Shown here: positions 48,268-59,699 of the stretch, piece after piece
How positions within the stretch are numbered: the first letter of the stretch is position 1
Layout of the letters: each line of letters begins with the position of its first letter
NCBI GenBank assembly: GCA_013397115.1
Contig: VWZW01000985.1
Coordinates: 156,222-220,221 of the forward strand
Direction of reading: 5' to 3'
DNA: 64,000 bases
Source: Edolisoma coerulescens
Taxonomy: Eukaryota; Chordata; Aves; Passeriformes; Campephagidae
Position numbers and translations under genes: made by a program
Notes under the pieces: generated by a model
The model's database searches: none
Seen by the model: the letters and a program-made list of their open reading frames with translations, nothing else
Told to the model about the DNA's origin: nothing

Positions 48268-51200
48268 TATTTCAACCTAGTACAGCCCTCTCCCCCCAAG
48301 CTTCTTTGGCTCCTTCCCCTTGTACCCCCACTGATCCTTTTTGCTCCATTGCTCATCTCCTTTTGGCATTTTGGTGAAGAGAGGAAAAAGGACAGCAGAT
48401 GGAAAATAGGGGTGCAGCTCCCCCTGTGCCTGGGAGCAGAAAGCCAGTGCAACACAGCCCTGGTTCTGTTTCCTTCCTCCACTGGGGAGTTTAGGATTCC
48501 ATCACACAGTAAAAGTACAAAACTGCCTCATTGTTCCCAAAAGCCGTGTAAGAATCTAAAGTCATTTTTTTGCACAATCAAAGTCGATGAGAGGTCTTCC
48601 CACCAAATTCACAAGCAGCAGGACCAAGTCTGTACGATTAAAACGGGAGCTCCAACATCAAAGGCGGGCAAAGAAAGGGCACAGCATGAGCTCATGGGAT
48701 TGTTTACTATGCAATGTGCTCTCTGCTTTTTTAAACCTTTTGCTTGGATCTCATTTTCCTTTGAACTCCAGGCAACGTGCATGTTTAGGCCCACTAAAAT
48801 ACATAATGTTTTCTAACAAACTACAATGAAGATTAGATCAATTATTTAATCTCATGTTTTCCTCTTGAACACTGCAATCAACCATTTTATGCTCGGCTGA
48901 ATATAAAATTAACCCAGGCACTTTAGCTTTATTTCAGAATGTTCTGTATTCTAAACTATCTAATTTTGCTGGGAATAAGCTAGGGTCTTCTCATCCATAA
49001 AGGTGAATGTAGCCCATATCCAAAGAGAAGGTGCACAGGTACTTTATTGTGAAACCACTGGATGAGGTGGAAGCACACAACGTCTTCATGGATACTAAAG
49101 AGAGGCCACAATCACAGGCACTTTTGTCCAGGGAAAATGAACAACACCGGGTATGCTGGTGAATCTGAATAAATAACTTCATAAGAAAAAGCAGCTCAAG
49201 AAAATATTTTAAAGATCTGAAAATCCCAACAACGAAACCACCACAGACAATGTGAACCACTTGCAGTTACTATTCCAGCTACTCTCTGCCAGTGACTGTC
49301 TCCTATGGGCAAGTGTTTTCCTTGAGCACATGGACAGTGTATGGTAACAGTCAGAGAGCTCTTCTGTAAAAAAAAGTCTCAAAAGTACTGGGAGGCTTGT
49401 GAACAGGTCCTTGTGATACTGGAAGGGAGACAGACCTTTATGTAATTTACAGGAAGTGCTTTTAGCAACTTTATGACTACAATTTCTATAAATATCTGTT
49501 GTAGAAAAAACACAAGGACACAAAGGGGCTTTCTCAGAAAAACAATAAACTGTCATAGGCTGACTACACTTTGCAAGAACTATACTCAGAAGGTTTGGTT
49601 TATATTTTGAAGAAGTAACCTGCAGCCTTCAGATCCTACTGGGCTAAACTCTGGTTTTTTAAAATCTGCCTGTTGCTGGATTCCTCTTCTTCCATTAAGT
49701 CCTTTTGATTCTCTACCTGGGCTGAACTAGCACTGTTTTCTTGTACTTCTTGGAATAATGTTTGATCCTGGGCAGAATTGTGGCCCATGTCATTTCCCAG
49801 TTTGGACTTTTGGGAACAGGTTTTTTGGGGACAGGTGTTTCACAGTGCTTAATGCAGCCACAGACTTTTTCCAACAGCCAAGTAAACCATAAAAGTACTC
49901 TCAGCTTTTCTACAATATTTCTGGAGGGCCCTGGATGGCAGCCATAAGGGCTGGCTTTGATTATCTGTGAAGGACTGTTGTGAAGATTGGTTTGAGCCCC
50001 AGCCCAGACACCTGAGAAAATTCCCTTTCCCATCACACTAATGAATCACAGTGTTTAAAATGACAGCAACTTGTTAAAGGTGGAGAAGATAAACAGAATA
50101 GCATGTAATGACCAGGTGCACTTTTCCCAAAGCCAAGCAATAAACAAAATAAAACCATTTGAAATCTGCTTCTGTAATTTCAGGGTTTGTGTCTCCAGTG
50201 CTAACACCCCACTGGCAGACCCTGAGCCCTGCCTCTCCTCCCAGGATAAAAAAAGCTGATGACTCAATTCTGAACAACCCTTCAGCCAGCCCAAGCTCCT
50301 TCTCTCTTCTGGCTCCTCTAGCAAGAGGTCCCTTTTGGACCATTATTCCTCTTCTTCAGTAATTTCTACCCCAAGACCCAATTCCCCTCTAAGACCCTCC
50401 TTACTATGATTCCTTCTCTCTCTTTTTTTAATGTATACTTTCATGCCCCAAAGCTACAAGCTGTGAAAGATCAGACCAGTCACTCCAGGCCTGTTTTGGC
50501 TTGGTGAATTGGCTCAGGTTTTTCTTGTGTTATAGTAATTGTGTAATTTCCTACCCTTTCTCATGTCTTTTTACTTTCTTTATTTTTTTTTAACAGAAAT
50601 TCTCCAAATATGAAGAACTTAAACGAAAACCCAACATCTTCCAGATGGCTTCCTCAAATATGAAAATTAATCCATTTCCCTAGGTGCCTTCCCTGCTTCC
50701 AGACTCCAGCTGTTTGCTCCCTCTTTCCAGGCTGCCATCCTTTTAGAGCTTTCTGAGTGGAGTTCCCCTTCTTTAGACCTCAGGCTTTTGTGTCCGAGGC
50801 TCAGCTTAGATCTATCTGATACAAAGCCTTTGTGTGAGATAAGTTTCCTCTCCAACACTTGTGCTCATTTCCTGGAGAAGGTCTTTGTTTCCCTGGCCTG
50901 TGTTTGCTCTATGGGGTACAACTCCTTATCAGCCTTTTCCTCCCTCTGACCTTCTGTCTTTTCAGCTTCTCTGGTTTGCATCTGTGCCTGGAGCTCCTCT
51001 GCCTTCCCAGACGATGGACTTTCTATTCTCCTGCTCTGGTATTGCCCCACTCCTGCTTGGATCAGTCTCTGTTCCCATGTGCAGACTGTCTGAAATTGGG
51101 GGTAGAGGTTACTTTATGAAAACCAGGTGACTTATAAAATTAGACAGTCAAAAATACAGGCAGCTGTAACACATTTGTGACTGTTATAACTTCTTTGGGG

Positions 51201-52415
51201 AATGACTTGAGTGGGTTTTAAGGCAGCAGGTGAATAGCTGGTGCTTCAAAGACAAGTATCATCCTGAAGCATATTACAAAAATTATCAGCACTTCCTACA
51301 AATGGTAAGAGACACAGAACAGACCTCTGGATTAGATACCATCTCTTTTGTCAATGGTTTTACAGAAGGAAATAAAAATGGATACACAATTTAAACAAAA
51401 ATGAATAGTGTATGTGGAGGTAAGGAGGACAAGGAGAAAAAAATGGTATGGGCCAAGGGAGAATAAGCTGTTTAAAAAAGCCCCAAATACACAGGAAAGG
51501 CGACACAGCAGAGGAAAAGGAGACTGAGGACCTCATAGGGCACTGCTGCTGTACTGACAAAAAAAAAGGTAAGTAGAAGGAATAAAGATCTTCTCATTTT
51601 CTAACACAAGAAGTCACCATGTAAAAATGACATAATGGCTCTTGTTTTTTTTCTCCCTCCCTGCAAATGCAGCCTAGGAGAATGTGATTATTACATCACA
51701 TGCATCACATTTTCTAATGGAAGTTACAATGCTGTTACCAGATACTGCCATGACACTCATCGCACTAAAGCTTTCTTGAAGGACCTTGTAGAGCAAAACT
51801 CCAGTGTCTACTAAAATTAGACATATTTTGTGTCTCTTTCCTGTCTTTGGTAGGGGTGAAATTCAACCCTGTGCATATTTTATGTGCCTCGTAATAACAC
51901 CCATTCATTCATTGCAGAAGAGGCACTCTATTGTCCTCCTATGACACTTCCTTGGGATTGCAGCTGCAAGATGTGTCACTGGGACTTCCCTTTGTTCCCT
52001 TGCTCTAACTAGACACTTGTGGCAGATGCTGGATTGGCGGCCTCACAGAGACAGATACTCCAGGCCACAGCTTGCATGAGTGGAGATAGTTTAAGTGTCT
52101 GGCTTGTGTATGGCACCTATCACTGCTGCTCAACCACAGGGGTTAATCAGCAGCTGTCAAACAGCACTGTTCCAGCACTCCTGGGCCGGGGTGGTAACTC
52201 ATCTGCTTAATGTTGTGGGAGCACAGCCAAAGCTGAGAGAAGATTTCTTTATTTCAGCCTCCTTTTAGAGCAGGAGAGAGTTGTAGTCATTACTGCAAGT
52301 CTGTGCCTCTACCTGCCCCTTTAAGGATGCCCTTCTGTCAATCTGAACACTGTCCTTTCTGGGAAAAAGAAACAGAGTGAAAGTGGGACTGTGATAACCC
52401 ATTTATAAACCCAGT
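48268..52415. other. Intergenic sequence, no gene seen
   Basis: AT-rich unique sequence with no recognised repeat or exon. Confidence 0.55.
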
Positions 52416-52417
52416 CT

Positions 52418-52812
52418 GGTGAGGAGCAGCTGAGGGAGCCGGAGGGCTCAGCCTGGAGAAAGAGGCTCAGGGGGGACCTTCTTGCTCTCTACAACTCCCT
52501 GACAGGAGGTTGTAGCCAGGTGGGGGGTGCTTTGTCCTCTCAAGTAAAAAGCAGAAGACAAAAGGAAATGGCTTCAGGAGGCACCGGGGACATTTAGATT
52601 GGATATTATGAAAAAATTTCTTCCCAAAAAGGTTGTCAAGCATTGGAACAGGCTGCCTAGGGTTGTGTCATCATCCCTGGGGATATTTAAAAGATGTGTG
52701 AGTGTGGCCCTTGGGGACATGGTTCAGTGATGAACTTGGCAGTGCTGGGTGAAGGGTTGGACTTGATGATCACAGAGGTCTTTTCCAACCTAAACAATTC
52801 CATCATTCCATG
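52418..52812 (+). mobile_element. CR1 LINE, 3'-end copy
   Basis: Sense CR1: TGAGGAGCAGCTGAGGGAGC, CTCAGCCTGGAGAAAGAGGC, TTCTTGCTCTCTACAACTCC, GTTGTAGCCAGGTGGGGGGT, GGATATTATGAAAAAATTTC, GGGGATATTTAAAAGATGTG and GGTTGGACTTGATGATCACA. It ends in ATTCCATCATTCCATG, a degraded 8-bp tail. It is of the same subfamily type as the 3' part of the 35 kb copy (TTTAAAAGA, TTGGACTTGATGA). Confidence 0.95.
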
Positions 52813-53284
52813 CTATGACTGCAGACTGCAGACTGCCCAGGTCATTGAGATCTTTACCATGACTGCTGTCACCAGGACTCAGGTTTGGTACTGCTAAGCT
52901 TGCTCTGGCACCTGGGTGCTGTATTGGAGTCACTCCTGGATGTTTGGATGTCAAAGGCAAAATGGGAATGGTGAAATCCATGCTGTACATTTTCTCAGCC
53001 TATAAATGTACACAGGTGCCCGTGCCCTTTTGTTTCCCATGGACTGGTAAGACCTTGGCCCCTGTGCCCAGAACTTCTATAAAATGAATAAACAGATGTA
53101 TACATAGCACATGCACACATACAAACATATCTGTGTGTATGTAAATACATGAACTTAGGGAATAATGTAACCAAGCCCTTTTTCCTGCTACTAAAGCAAA
53201 TCACTGAATAATAATCCATTACGTAAAAGGAGCAAGCTTCATCCTGAGAACCATTAATATCACTTCTCTCCAAACTCCTGTATG

Positions 53285-53520
53285 AATGTTGTTCCAGAAT
53301 ATCCTGGCAGTGCTCTGCAATAATATCTCCTGTCTAATTTCCAGTCTAAGCACATCCACCACCATTTTGTGTCCATTGATTCTGAGCAGTGCTGCTTGTA
53401 AGCTTTAGTCATTTCCTCTTCCTCATCTGCCCATGGATGTATTTACAGACAGCAAATCACTCCCTCCTCAGACTTTGCTTTGTGGGAATAAACAACTTCT
53501 TTTAGACTGCTCACACCCCA
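53285..53520 (-). mobile_element. Possible old CR1 fragment, antisense
   Basis: The sequence resembles a degraded antisense CR1 3' UTR (CCTGTCTAATTTCCAGTCTA, TTTGTGTCCATTGATTCTGA, CACTCCCTCCTCAGACTTTG). The match is weak and the orientation uncertain. Confidence 0.4.
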
Positions 53521-53549
53521 ATATGGTTCAAACAGACCTTGCCTGCACC

Positions 53550-53622
53550 TTGTCCAACCTAGGTTGGACTTGATCTCCAGGTCTTTTCCAGCCTAATTGA
53601 TTCTGTGGTCCTGTGGTTCTAT
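53550..53622 (+). mobile_element. CR1 LINE, very short 3' end
   Basis: Sense CR1 terminus: AGGTTGGACTTGATCTCCAG, GTCTTTTCCAGCCTAATTGA and the tail TTCTGTGGTCCTGTGGTTCT. Confidence 0.85.
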
Positions 53623-54192
53623 TCCAAGCTGAATTTACATTTCTTTAATGGCTTTGCTTTCATTTTTCAAGAGTAGGTCTTACTAGTTAAATGATGACAT
53701 CAATCTTTCCCTATACAATTGAAACACCTCTCCTGATAAGCTGAATAAGACTATTTCTAATTTTTTTTTGGCTGCATCATGTTAATAGATACAGCCAATT
53801 ACTACTCTGATTTCTCTTCTGAAGATATATTGATAGTTTCAGACAAGTAACTTCTCATCACTGGCTTAAATGCAGGAGCAGTGCAGGACCTTTGAGCTGT
53901 CGTCTTTCACACCAAAAGGCATAAAATTAGTAAGAATATTATTGGATTAGGCCAGTATTTTACTACTTTCTTCCCACATCAGGACTTCCTCTTTACACAG
54001 CCATGTCTGGGACTTGTCTCACTTTCAGGTATATGAAGCAATCTCCAGAAACTTGAACTAAATCTAACTCTGGATTGTCCAAACTGCAATTTTGATTTTG
54101 TTTGCAAGGAAAACATTTCAACAGCAGAACATAAAGGCAAAACTAACACAGAGATGCTGCAAAAGGAATTTGTGTGATGGCATTTTGGTTTA

Positions 54193-54217
54193 TTAAACTT
54201 TAATCATCAAAGTTTAA
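54193..54217. repeat. Short inverted repeat
   Basis: The arms TTAAACTTT and AAAGTTTAA are perfect 9-base reverse complements around a 7-base loop, AATCATC. Confidence 0.85.
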
Positions 54218-55954
54218 GGTGGTTGTGTGTTTTCCCTCCACAACTACCAGAAAGATGCTGGCACTTCTCCAGGGTTTTTATCACTCAGGCACTTATTTGA
54301 GGATCTGATGAACTGTTTCCCATCAGTGCCTGCTTCTTCCTTTCCACAGATTGTCAAGTGAATCTGCACCAGCAGAGTAGCTGAAGCACCCACCTAGAAG
54401 CAGATGAAATGAGCCTCTCCTCACTGTTTATCTTAAAATCCAAAAGAATATTCCAATCAATGACACTTGGATTTTTCACTCATTGAGAAGAAAACGTATC
54501 ACAGAGAAGTCACCTGGGATGTCAGAGAACTGTTTTAAAAGAACTAAACTCCCTAAATCTGGTCTTTATTGATAAGTCATGAGACAAACATAAACACTGA
54601 AAGAAAAACATGGAATGTTTAAACCATTTTTCTTTCCCCAGAAGCAAATGGCTTTTAGAATATTCATTACACAAATTGCTCTAATTACAAATTGGAACAA
54701 GAATAAGTTTCGGAATTCTGATTTCACATGACAGAGCTCTGATTCTATAGTGGAAAAAATGGCTGAAACAGGACATTTCCTCCAAACAATCCTATGTTGC
54801 CATCTGCCCTTATATCAGACCGATTCTGTCTTCAAGGAGCTCACTCTGAAGAAATATGGTCTTTTAGCAGACCAGTGTGTTTAAACAGAACTATTGTTCT
54901 CCCTCTTGTTTGTGACAAAAGGTAATGAATGGAGATTGGGAGTTCCTGAGTACAGCAGGAGCTCTGGAATAATTATTAACGTAAATTTCTAAAAAAGAAA
55001 GAATTTGATGTGAAGGGCCAAGGCATAAGGACAAATTAGACAGAAGAAGAGATGCTGATTTTCAAGTCTGGGCTGGAAATAACACAGATGGGGAAGTGAA
55101 AAAGAATAGTAAACATCGTGTCTGCAAACAGCTCTCTGAGTGGGTGTTTTTGGGAGAGTGCCAGCTAAGGGATTCAACTTTTGGTAGGATAAGTATGTGT
55201 TAGCCATGCCCAATTTTGTGGGTAGTCAACTCACAAATCAGCTGATGAATTAGCTGATCTAATGTTGCTTCCTTAGAAAAAACCACTCAGGTTTGCAAAT
55301 ATGTTTGATGACACACTTTTGGCAACTCAGGGTGATGCTGGAGCACATTCCCCTTCTCTGTCACACATCCCCCTCTGCACTTGCTGATAAGCAAATGCAA
55401 ATCCAAAAATGCAACACGTATTAATTTCTTTGTGGTGTTTTCCTCTGCACACAAAAAAACTTGCAGTTCTTTGCACATTTATCAGAAGTAGCAATAATCT
55501 CAGTTCACCATCCCACCAAGAATGGGAATTCAGAAACATTTTACTTGTTAGGCTGTAAATCCAATCTTTTGTTTGCCTCTCTAACTTCATTGGCTCTGAA
55601 GGCAGAACAGGAGATGCTTTTCCTCCTTCAGGCTCAGATTTTGGTAACAGTTAAAGTGGGAATACAGAGTCAAAATTTACACTTGTAGCCAGTGAGTGAA
55701 ACAGAAAACTCATATGCTGCTGTTTTTGTGGGACTACACTGTGGTAAAATGAATAATCCCCAGTACTTTAACTTCTTAGGAGGGAAAATATAAGGCAATC
55801 AGGTGCTTCTGAAGTGCTCAGTCTGTTGTTTGGCTCAGTTTGCTGTCTCTAGAAAACCTGATGTGTATTCTTGGCAGCAGGCATCAGTGCCCCGAGGGAG
55901 AGGATATACAAGCCTGCAGGAATGTAGATAAATATCTAAGTTCTTACTCTTTGT

Positions 55955-55973
55955 AACAACAACAACAACAACA
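55955..55973. repeat. (AAC)n microsatellite
   Basis: Six AAC units followed by an A-run. Confidence 0.9.
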
Positions 55974-58184
55974 AAAAAATCAGTGAAAGCCTTCAAAGTG
56001 CTGCCAGGGGGCCCTTCTTCATAGTCACAAGTACCTTACTAAGAGGAGAGCTTACACTTCTAATTGAAAATATTTCATAATTAATAGATCCAATCACAAT
56101 TCTGATTTTTTTTGACAACAGAAAAAAAAATCTATAGGGTTTTATTTTTCTGGGGTCAGGGAGGGAGGAATGTGTGTCCTTTCAAGCACTGGGCAATGTT
56201 TTGCTTGTAGTAAAGCCTAATGGTTTTGTCAGTTGTTATTTGCATAACTTTCAGAACCAAAAATGCAGGAAACATTATTTTTTAAAAATTAGTAGCTTGC
56301 TGGAAATAATTATACACCTCACAGACGCATCTACTGACTCTAGAAGCACATAGAGTTCAGCTGGTATAACTGAAGGCAAGGGTGTGTAATTGTCAAGGGA
56401 AATAGTATTTTATTATAGAATTTTCTAACAGCGGGTATTTGGTCAGCTCTGGCAATTCCACAGACAGACAGACTGACTGCCCTTTGGGAATGCTATTTAT
56501 AAACTCAAAAGCGGCTGAACAGCACTCACAAAAAGGCTGCCAGTTTCAAGAAAATTAATGACAATCTGACATTGTTGGAGGATGAAGAGAGAAGAGGCTT
56601 TGTGCTGAGCTTAAAGCACGAAGTGTGTTTGCACTGCTTTGTCTTGGCCTCTCTGTGTAAGCCTGGGGTACTGATGGGAGCACCCTGCTCATGGCATTGT
56701 CAGCTTAGGCAAATCAATACAGAAAAATGTAAACTTACAGGTAACTTCACATCCCTTTCTCCTAAAGGCTCCTGAGAGAAAACTGTGTCTTTGTGTCCTG
56801 GAGCCTTCAGGGTGTGGCTTTGCTGTACTTCCATTAAAAACAATCCACAAGAAAACCACAAAAAAAACCCCTCAAGACAATCACACCCAAAATAGTTCCT
56901 GGAGTGCAAGTAGTGCAGAGTTTCTGCACCTAATCCATCCTTTTGGTGATAGACTGGTTTTATTTGGAATTTTAACAATTCCAGTCAGACATAGTTTAAC
57001 TGCCAAGTCCACACTGCTCTAAAGACTAACAATTCCCTGCTTTAAATTTTCCTGCCAGATTTCAGATTTCAAAACTGAACTTACTGAGCACAACCATCAG
57101 ATGAGCACCAGAACCAGCACAGGAGTGAGAGAACCAGAAGGAGAAGTTCAGTGTCAAAGAGTGACACGATCCAGTTGCTCTGTCAGTGCCTCAGCTGCTG
57201 TTGGCAACCACACCTCCAGCACAAAGGGCCTGTACAGCTATCAGTGACTGTCTTTGAATAAAATAGCACTTTCAGTTGATACCATCATCCTACCTGTGGC
57301 ACAGAAATGCAGGCACATATACAACGTGTGTGCACTTACTGTGACATGAGTATTTATCAAATGTTTTAATAAAACTCACTGACTTTAGAGCAAACTTTGT
57401 ATCTTCTGATCGTAGCAGTTAGGGCTACATTGCTGTTACTGATGGAGTGAGGGGGAAATTAAGTTGCTAATGCTGTATGTTTTGTGTGAAGTCATCTCTG
57501 CAGAGAAAAGGCTTTGTATCCTGCTCGAAGAGCATGTGTGAGAACTGTTACAACAACAAGCAGCTTCCCGTTACTTTTATTTTGGAAAGACAAAATGGCT
57601 GAAGGCCACAGCTGTTGATTTATTCAGATGCCGAAGGAAACCATTAGCCCATTGGACCCTGAAGATGAGATTCCTTTGTGCTAGATGTTAATATAAGGAA
57701 ATCCCAAACAGGGGCTGCCAGAGGGACATAATACAAATCCAAAATGCTAAATGTACCTGGAAAGGAAGGAGGTAAATGGTTGCTTATTAGAGAAGAGAAA
57801 AAAAAAAAAGCCAGTGAAAAGCACAGTTTGCTTTTTTCTCCTTCTTCTTAAGTACAGTGCGATGTACAATCAAACTATGAGATGGAAACTCTCCTGCGTT
57901 CAAATCAAACAGAATATCTTTGAAATGCACAGATACTCATATGGTTGTACCGTTAACGCCTGCACGTCCACACGAACTGGTTTTTATCAGCACAATGCCG
58001 ATGGAGCTGCTCCACACACTCCCTGCTGTTTGCAGCTTTGTTTTAATTAGTTGTAATAGGCCAGTATAAATGAATTGCATCCTCAGAAGAGAGGTCAAAG
58101 AAAAAAACATAATAGCAGTCATCAGGGTAGGCAATTCCTCTTTCAGATTGCTGCTGTAATGGCCTCGTGGCAGAAACATAATTA

Positions 58185-58241
58185 ATCATTGCCTGTACTT
58201 CTCAAAGTTTTTTGAGAATCATTGCCTGAATTTCTCAAACA
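58185..58241. repeat. Short direct duplication, 33-base spacing
   Basis: ATCATTGCCTGTACTTCTCAA (from 58185) recurs as ATCATTGCCTGAATTTCTCAA (from 58218), separated by a T-rich spacer. Confidence 0.85.
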
Positions 58242-59257
58242 CCTCCCTCTCCCCCAATTCTTTTCTTTCAAATTCAACAGTTACAAGTACTTTATTTCAT
58301 ACCTGTGCAGAAGTGACATTTCTAATACTTCATTCAGAACTTTAAAAATATTTAGTACAGGACAAGCTGTCATCTACAATAATGTTTAAATCAACATGGG
58401 GTCTCATTTGAAGGAAGTATTTTTATATGTCACAATGAGGCCACAGAATTGAAACTTGTCCTGGCTCCCTGTCTTGTTCTCAGCCCAGCAAAATGGAGTA
58501 AGGCACAGGAGCTTTTGGCATGTGGAAAGAAGTGACACGAGGAAAAGGAACAGTACTCACTAGTCAAGGCTGAACTGGTTATAGCAAAGAGAACATGATC
58601 GACTGAAGAGGTTGATAATAATGGAGGAAATAGACCAAGAGTGGTTGAAACAAAGGACAGAGGAATTTTTTTCCGCTGGCTGATGTTCCTCTACCTTTCC
58701 AACTAAGATTTTAACCAATAAAAAACAAACCATGTTTGTGGTGTTGCCACAACAGTTTCTGGTCAAAGACAAATCAAATCAGGATAAAATTCCAGTGTCC
58801 ATATAATTTCCCTCATTTTGGTTTGTTGCTTGCTCAATGTGTGAGAATGTGAAATATGGTTGGTTTACAAAGCCATTCGCAGTTATTTTGCAGACCAGTT
58901 CTTAAAGAGTTCTTATAGATCAACATTGACCCTCATTCCATGGTTTGAAAAGTATGGCATTAGGGCATGATTCTTTCAACAGCTTGAAAAATGGCCCCAC
59001 AGATTCCTTAGTATCACTGGCTCTATTCTGATGATCCTCACTGTACCCAGCTGGTTACAGTTTTTCACCCTCCTTTGGCAATCATCTGCAAGACAGACTC
59101 TGACCAGCTGCTCTTGGCCTGGCTGGAGGGAGCTGTGCTGTACTCAAGGGGTCCAGCCTGTGACCCTGTGTAGCTGCTAAGATGCCCCTTAATGGAGTCC
59201 CCTGAGTGGGTAGGAAGAACAGGAAAAACAAAGTTTGCTGTGCTTCTTCGAATAATG

Positions 59258-59695
59258 ATAGAATCTGAGAATCATTAAAGTTGGTAAAGACCCCTGAGAT
59301 CATTGAGTCCAACCTTTGACTGGACACCACCCTGACAACTAAACCAAAGCACTGAGTGCCACATCCAGTCTTCTCTGAAGAGTTCCAGGGATGGTGACTC
59401 CACAACCTCCCTGGGCAGCTCATTCCAGTGATTGACAACCCTTTCACTGATGAAATTCTTCCTGATATCAGTCTGAACATCCCCTGGCACAGCTTGAGGC
59501 CATTTCCTCTTGTTCTGTCTACCCCCCACCTGTCTCCACTCTTCTGTCAGGGAGTTGTGCAGAGCCAGAAGGTCCCCCCTGAGCCTCCTTTTCTCCAGGC
59601 TGAGCCCTCCCAGCTCCCTCAGCTGCTCCTCACCAGACTTGTGCTCCAGACCCTTCTCCAGCTCTGTTCCCTTCTCTGGACATGCTCCATGCAAC
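59258..59695 (-). mobile_element. CR1 LINE, 3'-end copy
   Basis: Antisense CR1 with a long 3' UTR: GATAGAATCTGAGAATCATT, CCCCTGAGATCATTGAGTCC, GTGCCACATCCAGTCTTCTC, GGGCAGCTCATTCCAGTGAT, TCTCCACTCTTCTGTCAGGG, CAGAAGGTCCCCCCTGAGCC and TCTCCAGGCTGAGCCCTCCC. The open frame seen here on the minus strand is CR1 UTR sequence, not a gene. Confidence 0.95.
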
Positions 59696-59699
59696 CCCC

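Larger units (their letters stand above)
53625..59255. other. AT-rich intergenic stretch, no gene seen
   Basis: About 5.6 kb of AT-rich sequence without a recognised transposon. It holds an (AAC)n run (55955-55973), a short perfect hairpin (54193-54217) and a 33-base-spaced duplication (58185-58241). The part at 57380-58200 has a composition I find suggestive of conserved noncoding DNA. No exon recognised. Confidence 0.5.

Noticed and set aside
48205..48816. 203-codon plus-strand open frame starting in a CR1 tail
   Set aside because: It starts inside CR1 sequence and continues through unique DNA without motifs. A chance frame is the simplest explanation.
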